11,205 nt of DNA from DATBFX01 sp036558305 (GTDB lineage: Bacteria > Chloroflexota > Chloroflexia > Thermomicrobiales > UBA6265): the NCBI GenBank assembly GCA_036558305.1, contig DATBFX010000089.1:1-11205 (forward strand), in the 5' to 3' direction. A program made the position numbers and the translations under genes. Numbering within the stretch: position 1 is the first letter of the stretch; each line of letters begins with the position of its first letter. A model generated the notes under the pieces. That model made no database searches. It was given only the letters and a program-made list of their open reading frames with translations, and had not been told where the DNA came from. Below, in pieces: positions 6,533 through 11,205 of this stretch.

Positions 6533-6676
6533 ACTCTGCTCCTACCGCAATCGGCGGGTGTCGGTTGCGCCGTGGTTAAAGCACAAACGATCTGATATGA
6601 ACGGCAGTGTGTCCTCTTCCATCTTCACCGCCCGAGTGCCGGCCGCACCCCTCGACGGGCCGGGCGCCGGCGGTCT

Positions 6677-6786
6677 GCCCGTCCCTCCCGGCAGGGGCTG
6701 ACGGGCGCGTTCGTCTGCCCCTGCGTCGCCACCCATCGTGCCCTTGGTTTGAGACGGTGCGCCGCCGGACCCTTCCGGTGCGGCGC
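6677..6786 (+). promoter_or_regulatory. Structured proS leader with competing hairpins
   Basis: The 269-base gap between the minus-strand pseudogene and proS holds no convincing gene. It contains GCCCGTC (6677-6683) pairing with GACGGGC (6700-6706), and GCAGGGGC (6691-6698) pairing with GCCCCTGC (6717-6724). These two stems interlock and so cannot form together except as a pseudoknot. A third stem, GCGCCGCCGG (6759-6768) with CCGG-TG-CGGCGC (6775-6786), ends 15 bases before the proS start. An AT-richer patch at 6572-6601 may hold the promoter. The canonical T-box motif (AGGGTGGNACCGCG) is not seen. In GC-rich DNA such stems arise easily, so a regulatory role is speculative. Confidence 0.3.
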
Positions 6787-6801
6787 GTCATGGAGTGCGT
6801 C

Positions 6802-8259
6802 ATGGCAACGGCAGACGTGAGGTATGTCGAGGAACTGATCGACCAGGAGGACGACTTCGACCGCTGGTACGTCGAGGTCATCAAGAAGGCGGAGTTGTCG
6901 GACGATGCGCCGGTCCGCGGCTGCAAGGTGATCCGTCCTTACGGGTACGGTTTGTGGGAACGGATGGTGGCCCGGCTCGATGCCCGGATCAAGGCGACCG
7001 GGGTGGAGAACGCCTCCTTCCCGCTGTTGATCCCGAAGTCGATGCTGGCGCGGGAGGCGGCGCACGTCGAGGGATTCGCGCCGGAGGTGGCCTGGGTCAC
7101 CCGCGGCGGCGGCGACAAGGAGTTGGACGAACCCCTGGCGATCCGGCCGACCTCGGAAGCGATCATCTGCCCGATCTACGCGACCTGGGTCCAGAGCTAC
7201 CGCGACTTACCGATCCTGATCAACCAGTGGGGCAACGTCGTCCGCTGGGAGGAGCGGCCGCGGGCCTTCCTGCGCACGCGGGAATTCCTCTGGCAGGAGG
7301 GACACACCTGCCACGCCACGCCGGAGGAGGCGGACGCGCGGGCGCGGCAGATGCTGGAGGTCTACCAACGCTTCCTCGAAGACGACCTGGCGATCCCGGT
7401 CGTGACGGGGACGAAGACCGAAGCGGAGCAATTCGCCGGCGCGCTCCGGACCTACACGGTCGAAGCGATGATGGGCGGCAAACACTGGGCGCTCCAAGCC
7501 GGCACCGCCCACAACCTCGGCGACCACTTCGGCCGGGTCTTCGGGATTCGCTTTCTCGACCGCGACGGCGAGCGCAAATTCGCCTTCAACACGTCGTGGG
7601 GGCTTAGTTACCGGGCGCTCGGCGCGATCGTCATGGTCCACGGCGACGATGCGGGCCTGATATTGCCGCCGGTGGTGGCGCCGGTCCAGGCGATCGTGGT
7701 GCCGATCTGGCGCAAGGGCGATGAGCTCGCGCGGCTCGAAGGCGCGGTCGCCCGCATCCAGGACCGACTGGCGCCGGTCGCCCGCGTCCGCGTCGATTGG
7801 CGAGACGATCGCACCGTGGGCTACAAGTTCAACGAGTGGGAGCTCAAGGGGGTCCCGTTGCGGGTGGAAATCGGGCCGCGGGACGTCGCCGCCGATCAGG
7901 TCGTGCTGGTGCGGCGCGACACCCGCGAGAAGCAGACGGTCCCGATCGCCGAGCTGGCGCCCACGGTCGAGGTGCTGCTGGCGGAGATCCAGGCGAACCT
8001 CTTTGCCGCTGCCAAACGGATGCTCGCGGAGCACACCGCCGAGGTTGACACGTACGAGGAACTGGCCGAACGGGTTGCCGCGAATGCCGGTTGGTCGCTT
8101 GCGCACTGGTGCGGCGACCCGGCGTGTGAAGTCAAGCTCAAGGCCGAGACGAAGGCGACGATCCGGTGTATCCCGTGGGAACTCTCGGTTGAGGCAGGGC
8201 GTTGTGTGGCCTGCGGCGGGAAGAGCGAGCGGCGGGTGGTCTTCGCGCGCGCGTACTAA
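6802..8259 (+). CDS. proS: Prolyl-tRNA synthetase, archaeal/eukaryote-type
   Basis: Class II aminoacyl-tRNA synthetase that charges tRNA-Pro in the cytoplasm. At 485 residues it is the archaeal/eukaryote-like form, without the insertion editing domain of E. coli-type enzymes. Seen in order: DFDRWYVEVIKKAELSD; VRGCKVIRPYGYGLWERM; the proline-site segment RPTSEAI; motif 2, RWEE (148-151) with LRTREFLWQEGH (157-168); motif 3, NTSWGLSYRALGA (263-275, Arg271) with MVHGDDAGL; the anticodon-binding domain beginning near VVVPIWRKGDEL-like sequence (seen as AIVVPIWRKGDEL); and a C-terminal zinc domain with Cys437, Cys442, Cys468 and Cys471, spaced as in the Thermus enzyme. It ends in Tyr485, the conserved C-terminal tyrosine whose carboxylate reaches into the active site. 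Start: ATG 6802 has GGAG (6792-6795) 6 bases upstream; ATG 6790 is in frame but has no good ribosome site. Monocistronic, with its own terminator. Confidence 0.97.
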   Translation: MATADVRYVEELIDQEDDFDRWYVEVIKKAELSDDAPVRGCKVIRPYGYGLWERMVARLDARIKATGVENASFPLLIPKSMLAREAAHVEGFAPEVAWVTRGGGDKELDEPLAIRPTSEAIICPIYATWVQSYRDLPILINQWGNVVRWEERPRAFLRTREFLWQEGHTCHATPEEADARARQMLEVYQRFLEDDLAIPVVTGTKTEAEQFAGALRTYTVEAMMGGKHWALQAGTAHNLGDHFGRVFGIRFLDRDGERKFAFNTSWGLSYRALGAIVMVHGDDAGLILPPVVAPVQAIVVPIWRKGDELARLEGAVARIQDRLAPVARVRVDWRDDRTVGYKFNEWELKGVPLRVEIGPRDVAADQVVLVRRDTREKQTVPIAELAPTVEVLLAEIQANLFAAAKRMLAEHTAEVDTYEELAERVAANAGWSLAHWCGDPACEVKLKAETKATIRCIPWELSVEAGRCVACGGKSERRVVFARAY

Positions 8260-8272
8260 ATTGGACGCAATG

Positions 8273-8310
8273 GGAGACGCGATAACCAACATCGCGTCTC
8301 CTGTATTCTT
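8273..8310 (+). terminator. Intrinsic terminator after proS
   Basis: GGAGACGCGAT (8273-8283) pairs perfectly with ATCGCGTCTCC (8291-8301) across a 7-base loop, followed by the T-rich tail TGTATTCTT. It begins 14 bases past the proS stop codon. The tail is interrupted but rich in U for this genome. Confidence 0.85.
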
Positions 8311-8352
8311 GGAGCGGTCTGCTCAAGTCTCAGTCGTTGCGAGGAGTGAGCG

Positions 8353-8577
8353 ATGAACGAGCCGAGCTACCGACAGCACATCGTCGTCGACCCCGAAATC
8401 CTGTCCGGCAAGCCCGCGATCAAGGGCACCCGCATTCCGGTGACGCTGATCCTGAACTTGCTGGCGAATGGCTACACGTTTGAGCGGATCGTCCAGGCAT
8501 ACCCCGTGTTGACCGTCGAGGATGTGAGGGCCGCGGCTGCTGATGGCGGGTCCCAAAGGCAACGGCACGTATCATAG
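8353..8577 (+). CDS. DUF433-domain protein (antitoxin-like), apparently orphan
   Basis: A 74-residue protein whose residues about 5-58 match the DUF433 pattern: YRQHIVVDPEILSGKPAIKG, then TRIPVTLILNLLANGYTFER, then IVQAYPVLTVEDVRAA. DUF433 proteins are small helix-turn-helix-like proteins, usually found next to a DUF5615 PIN-like partner in a putative toxin-antitoxin pair. No DUF5615 gene follows here; the next gene, after 51 bases, begins a different VapB/VapC-like pair. The C-terminus (AAADGGSQRQRHVS) is unlike the usual alanine/leucine-rich last helix of the family and may have been altered when the partner was lost. The start is supported by GAGGAG at 8341-8346, 6 bases upstream. It lies just beyond the proS terminator. 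Family call strong, function uncertain. Confidence 0.85.
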   Translation: MNEPSYRQHIVVDPEILSGKPAIKGTRIPVTLILNLLANGYTFERIVQAYPVLTVEDVRAAAADGGSQRQRHVS

Positions 8578-8628
8578 CGGCCGTGCCAATGCGAGATTGT
8601 CATCGCCCGACCGTACGAGGAGCACAAC

Positions 8629-8982
8629 ATGGCGGCCAAGTCGCGCGCGGTCCACATCTCGGACGAGACGAACCTGTTGCGGCTCCTGGACGATGCCGTC
8701 GAAGCTCCAGTCCTTCTTGAGCGGGATGGCATGATCTTTCGTTTGAGCCGCGACATGCAGATTGAACGTGGGCCAACGCCTCGGCGACGCGTGAGCGCCG
8801 TGGCTCATCGTGAATCGACACCCTTGTTGCAATCGTTGGCCGAACTGCGCGAGGCAATTGCACAAGGCGGATGCCCTGCCGAGGACTCGACAGAACTGAT
8901 CCGCGAATCCCGCCGCGAACGGACGGCGCAACTGCTGCGGGCCGTTGGCTGGGAGCCTGAAGAGCCGCGCGCCGGTGAGTGA
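8629..8982 (+). CDS. Putative VapB/Phd-like antitoxin
   Basis: A 117-residue protein directly upstream of, and overlapping by 8 bases, a PIN-domain toxin gene. The N-terminal part (AVHISDETNLLRLLDDAV, then EAPVLLERDGMIFRLSRD) has the strand-helix-strand feel of Phd/YefM-type antitoxins that bind DNA. The middle (about 50-75) is polar and linker-like. The C-terminal part (about 75-115) is a charged helix that could bind the toxin. I do not recognise a precise family; the antitoxin assignment rests mainly on position, size and the shape of the first half. The start is supported by GAGGAG at 8617-8622, 6 bases before the ATG. It probably represses its own operon, as antitoxins of this kind do. 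Confidence 0.72.
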   Translation: MAAKSRAVHISDETNLLRLLDDAVEAPVLLERDGMIFRLSRDMQIERGPTPRRRVSAVAHRESTPLLQSLAELREAIAQGGCPAEDSTELIRESRRERTAQLLRAVGWEPEEPRAGE

Positions 8983-9445
8983 TCGTGTCGTCGTCGATGC
9001 CAGCCTCGCGGTCAAGTGGGTGCTCAGGGAGGTCCACACCCCCGAGGCCGTCTACCTCTTGACGGAGTGGGAGCAACGACGGGTGCGCCGACTCGCGCCA
9101 ACGTGGTTCTTGGCGGAGGTAGCGAACGTCCGCTACAAAGGAGTCCGCCGCCAGACGGTAACGATACCGGTTGCGAGACTGGCGATCCGGCGGATCTCGC
9201 AAGCCGTCATCCTCCGGCCCATCGGACCACGGCTTGCCGAGCGTGCGATCGAATTGGCGGACCTTATGGGTCAGCCTGCGAGCTACGAGGCGCAATATCT
9301 TACTCTCGCCGAACGGGTAGGATGCGAATTCTGGACGGCAGACGAGCGCCTCTGGAACTCGGTCAAGACCGTGTTACCGTGGGTTCGGTGGGTGGGGCAG
9401 GTGACTCTGCCGGCCACGGCGTCTTCCGGCCAACCGGTCACCTGA
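8975..9445 (+). CDS. vapC: VapC-like PIN-domain ribonuclease toxin
   Basis: A 156-residue PIN-domain protein, expected to be a Mg2+-dependent endoribonuclease held in check by the preceding gene's product. Acidic active-site residues are visible: Asp8 in VVVDASLAVKWVL, Glu48 in FLAEVANV, Glu105 in SYEAQYLTLAERVGCEFWTA (at the position usually Asp, YDA) and Asp123 in TADERLW. I chose GTG 8975 because it gives the usual PIN opening (MSDRVVVDAS) and overlaps the antitoxin stop (GTGAGTGA), indicating coupling. A TTG at 8945 would add ten residues without a family match. No strong Shine-Dalgarno lies in front of the GTG, in keeping with translational coupling. It converges on the DsbA-like gene with a gap of only 22 bases and no visible terminator. 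Confidence 0.9.
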   Translation: MSDRVVVDASLAVKWVLREVHTPEAVYLLTEWEQRRVRRLAPTWFLAEVANVRYKGVRRQTVTIPVARLAIRRISQAVILRPIGPRLAERAIELADLMGQPASYEAQYLTLAERVGCEFWTADERLWNSVKTVLPWVRWVGQVTLPATASSGQPVT

Positions 9446-9467
9446 CGCCAGCTGCAATGTTCTCCCG

Positions 9468-10010
9468 TCAGCCCACCGCGCTCTCCAGGGCGGCGAGCAG
9501 CGGCTTGAGGTCCCAGCTCCCCTCGTGGCGGCGGCCGTTGATGAAGAACGTCGGCGTGCCGGTCACGCCGCTCTGGCGCCCGCTGGCGACGTCCTCGCGG
9601 ACGCGGGCGGAGAAGGAGCCGTCTCGGAGGTCGCGGGCGAACCGGTCGACGTCGAGACCGAGCAGACCGGAGTAGCGAATCAGCTCGGGTTCGGCCAGCG
9701 AGGATTGGTGGGTGAAGAGGTAGTCGTGCATCGCCCAGAAGCTGCCCTGGGCGGCGGCGGCTTCGGCCGCTTCGGCGGCACGCTGGGCGCGCGGGTGGAC
9801 GGACGGGTCGGGGAAGTGGCGGAACACGAAGCGGAGGCGATCGCCGAGCCGGCGCTGCGCCTCGCGGACGATGGCGAAGGCATCGCCGCAAAAGGGGCAC
9901 TCGAAGTCGGCGTACTCAACCGGCGTGATCGGTGCGCCGGCCGGTCCCTGCACATGGTCGCGATCGCCGATGGGCGGGGTGAGCCGCGGGGGTGCTTCGT
10001 CTGGACCCAC
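9468..10010 (-). CDS. DsbA-family thiol oxidoreductase (thioredoxin fold)
   Basis: A 180-residue thioredoxin-fold protein of the DsbA/FrnE-like family. The opening TPPIGDRDHVQGPAGAP leads to the first strand and active site VEYADFECPFCGDAF, with redox cysteines Cys38 and Cys41. A helical insertion follows (about 75-135), then the cis-proline loop GVTGTPTFFINGRRH (Pro153) and a final helix. There is no signal peptide or lipobox, so it may act in the cytoplasm; homologues of this form are often unassigned or fused to Na+/H+ antiporter NhaA. Start: a longer frame begins at GTG 10061, but GTG 10010 has GGGAG (+ strand 10018-10022) 7 bases away and gives the common family N-terminus. It is divergent from the regulator gene at 10216 and convergent with vapC. 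The partner substrate is unknown. Confidence 0.92.
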   Translation of the reverse strand: MGPDEAPPRLTPPIGDRDHVQGPAGAPITPVEYADFECPFCGDAFAIVREAQRRLGDRLRFVFRHFPDPSVHPRAQRAAEAAEAAAAQGSFWAMHDYLFTHQSSLAEPELIRYSGLLGLDVDRFARDLRDGSFSARVREDVASGRQSGVTGTPTFFINGRRHEGSWDLKPLLAALESAVG

Positions 10011-10141
10011 AATCCGTCTCCCGACTGCCACCTGCCGAACCGGCGGCGCCCGGCGCGGCACATCCGCCTGTCATCGTATCGGTTCACCGTCGGATTGGGA
10101 GGCAAGGCACGAACGCGGGCCGTCCGCCGGGCAGCGGCTAC

Positions 10142-10169
10142 TTGACAGAGCACCCGGTGGGTGTAGCGT
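10142..10169 (+). promoter_or_regulatory. Probable sigma-70-type promoter for the STAND regulator gene
   Basis: A consensus -35 TTGACA (10142-10147) is followed after 16 bases by TAGCGT (10164-10169), which fits the TAnnnT form of -10 boxes. It lies about 45 bases ahead of the start codon in the 205-base divergent gap with the DsbA-like gene. For the opposite direction only a lone TACGAT-like -10 (+ strand 10073-10078) is visible, without a -35. Confidence 0.55.
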
Positions 10170-10215
10170 AGACGGGACCACCGACCGGTCGCGTACCTTG
10201 CCCCGCGGAGTTGGC

Positions 10216-11205
10216 ATGCCCGCCGAACCGCCGCCCGAGGTCGTCTCGTCGCTACCACTGCCGCGCACTCCGCTCATCGATCGCGAGCGCGATCTTGCCG
10301 CAGTGGGCGACCTGATCCGTCGCGACGACGTCCCGTTGGTGACCCTGACCGGTCCGGGCGGCGTCGGCAAGACCCGCCTCGCCCTCGCCGTCGCCGCTGC
10401 GGCGCGCGCGGGGTTCGCCGACGGCGTCGCCTTTGTCCCGTTCGCCCCCGTCCGCGATCCCGCACTCGTCGCCACGACGGTCGCCCGGGCGCTCGGCGTG
10501 CCGGAGGTCGGGGGCGTTCCGGCTGAGACCGGTCTGCGCGACCATCTGCGACCGAAAACCTTCTTGCTCGTGCTCGACAACCTCGAACACCTCGTCGTCG
10601 CCGCCGACCTCGTCGCCGATCTGCTCGCGGCCTGCCCTCGCCTGACGGTCCTCACCACGAGCCGGGTGCTCCTGCGCCTGTCCGGAGAGCACGCCCACCC
10701 GGTCTCCCCGTTGGCGCTCCCCGCCTCGGGGTCCTTCGCCGACGTCGCGCTGTCCCCGGCGGTGCGCCTCTTCGCGGCGCGTGCCCACGCGGTGGCACCG
10801 GACTTTGCCCTAGCCGAGGCCAATGCCGGCGCGATCGCGTCGATCTGCCGGCGCCTCGACGGACTGCCCCTCGCCATCGAGCTGGCGGCGGCACGGGTCA
10901 ACACCTTGCCGCCATCGGCGTTGCTGGCTCGCCTGGAGCAACGCTTGCCGCTGCTGACGGGAGGACCGCGCGATGCCCCCGCCCGGCTACGGACGATGCG
11001 CAACGCGATCGCCTGGAGCCACGACCTCCTCCCGCCGGACGGGCAGACCCTCTTCCGGCGCCTCGCGGTGTTTGCCGGCGGCTTCACGCTCGCCGCCGCC
11101 GAGGCGGTCCGCGGACCGGAGGGGACAGGGGTCGGGGGACAGGGGTCAGGCCGAGAGTCTTCTGTCTCCTGTCCCCTGCCCTCTGTCCTCCCCGTCCTCG
11201 ACGGC
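10216..11205 (+). CDS. STAND/AAA-type ATPase regulator, probably LuxR-family (3' end outside window)
   Basis: The frame starts at ATG 10216 (MPAEPPPEVVSSLPLPRTPL) and stays open for 330 codons to the window edge. Seen in order: LPLPRTPLIDRERDLAAVGDL, here split as LPLPRTPLIDRER and DLAAVGDL, the usual opening of these ATPases; Walker A GPGGVGKT (46-53) preceded by VTLT; Walker B FLLVLDN (116-122, Asp121); a TTSR sensor motif (147-150); the GLPLAIELAAAR motif (from residue 216) of NB-ARC-like ATPases; and the winged-helix start LFRRLAVFAGGFTLAAAEAV. Such proteins are signal-responsive NTPases that usually carry TPR repeats and often a LuxR-type DNA-binding domain further on; that part is not visible, so target and effector are unknown. 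GGAG (10207-10210) precedes the ATG by 5 bases. After AEAVRGPE the coding sequence crosses a hairpin repeat and then resumes the family pattern with VLDG. Confidence 0.9.
   Translation, partial: MPAEPPPEVVSSLPLPRTPLIDRERDLAAVGDLIRRDDVPLVTLTGPGGVGKTRLALAVAAAARAGFADGVAFVPFAPVRDPALVATTVARALGVPEVGGVPAETGLRDHLRPKTFLLVLDNLEHLVVAADLVADLLAACPRLTVLTTSRVLLRLSGEHAHPVSPLALPASGSFADVALSPAVRLFAARAHAVAPDFALAEANAGAIASICRRLDGLPLAIELAAARVNTLPPSALLARLEQRLPLLTGGPRDAPARLRTMRNAIAWSHDLLPPDGQTLFRRLAVFAGGFTLAAAEAVRGPEGTGVGGQGSGRESSVSCPLPSVLPVLDG
11118..11191. repeat. Imperfect palindromic repeat inside the STAND regulator coding sequence
   Basis: A G-rich arm (11118-11143, containing GGGGACAGGGG twice in tandem with the next bases) is largely complementary to a C-rich arm (11168-11191, CCTGTCCCCTGCCCTCTGTC and so on), with a loop of about 24 bases. 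The G-rich strand has two direct copies of GGGGACAGGGGTC, at 11122-11133 and 11136-11147 with a small offset. The segment stays in frame and encodes a Gly/Ser/Pro stretch, GTGVGGQGSGRESSVSCPLP, unlike the rest of the protein and inserted where the family normally runs straight to DVLDGL. It looks like a dispersed palindromic element that has entered the gene. Confidence 0.75.

Noticed and set aside
6024..6701. 225-codon + strand frame between the CHRD gene and proS
   Set aside because: Lies opposite the DinB/ClbS-like sequence, starts just inside the terminator region and has no recognisable domain; the minus-strand reading explains the conservation.
6540..6801. T-box riboswitch upstream of proS
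   Set aside because: No AGGGTGGNACCGCG-like T-box sequence or recognisable specifier hairpin is present; an AGGGTGGGAC at about 6134 lies within the minus-strand pseudogene and is too far away.
7207..8292. 361-codon minus-strand frame opposite proS
   Set aside because: Antisense shadow of an unambiguous synthetase gene; also runs across the proS terminator and shows no family motifs.
9281..9290. AGCTACGAGG in vapC as another copy of the 2095 repeat
   Set aside because: It is just the codons Ser-Tyr-Glu within the PIN domain, with no second arm nearby.
10071..11087. 338-codon minus-strand frame opposite the STAND regulator
   Set aside because: Ser/Arg/Ala-rich translation without motifs, whereas the + strand encodes Walker A, Walker B and GLPL motifs.
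1..11205. CRISPR array, tRNA, rRNA or insertion sequence
   Set aside because: I found no regularly spaced direct repeats, no tRNA-like cloverleaf or rRNA stretch, and no transposase or integrase coding sequence on either strand.

Overview
The window is GC-rich (mostly G/C in codon third positions), and its gene content resembles Chloroflexota of the Thermomicrobia/Sphaerobacter type. Pointers are an archaeal/eukaryote-type prolyl-tRNA synthetase with a C-terminal zinc domain, a large STAND-type ATPase regulator, a cobalt nitrile hydratase cluster in beta-alpha-accessory order, and several toxin-antitoxin modules. The lineage is inferred from family resemblance only; no marker here fixes it.

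Layout. (1) 2-628: 3' part of a nucleotidyltransferase-family gene cut by the window edge. It is followed at once by what may be the first residues of a lost PIN-domain gene. (2) 835-3014: a nitrile hydratase operon, beta (nthB), alpha (nthA, cobalt-type VCTLCSC motif), and a third gene that fuses a beta-like accessory/activator domain to a cysteine-rich thioredoxin-like [2Fe-2S] ferredoxin domain. A perfect 19-bp inverted repeat lies between alpha and the third gene. (3) 3206-3779: a ParD/ParE-type toxin-antitoxin pair. (4) 3872-5338: a GMC-family FAD oxidoreductase. (5) 5484-5960: a secreted CHRD-domain protein, ending at a strong intrinsic terminator. (6) 6048-6532 on the minus strand: a DinB/ClbS-like protein broken by a one-base frameshift at a homopolymer. 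(7) 6802-8259: proS, with a structured leader and its own terminator. (8) 8353-9445: an orphan DUF433 protein, then a VapB/VapC-like pair with a PIN-domain toxin. (9) 9468-10010 on the minus strand: a DsbA-like thiol oxidoreductase. (10) 10216 to the end: the N-terminal 330 codons of a STAND/LuxR-type ATPase regulator, open at the window edge and carrying an in-frame hairpin repeat.

The clearest functional unit is the nitrile hydratase operon. Beta and alpha form the enzyme that hydrates nitriles to amides, and the third gene probably delivers cobalt and assists cysteine oxidation during maturation. No amidase, aldoxime dehydratase or cobalt transporter is present here. The rest is a mixed accessory/housekeeping stretch. 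I see no CRISPR array, tRNA, rRNA, transposase or phage gene. The points most worth a second look are the ferredoxin-fused nitrile hydratase accessory protein and the palindromic repeat inside the regulator's coding sequence.
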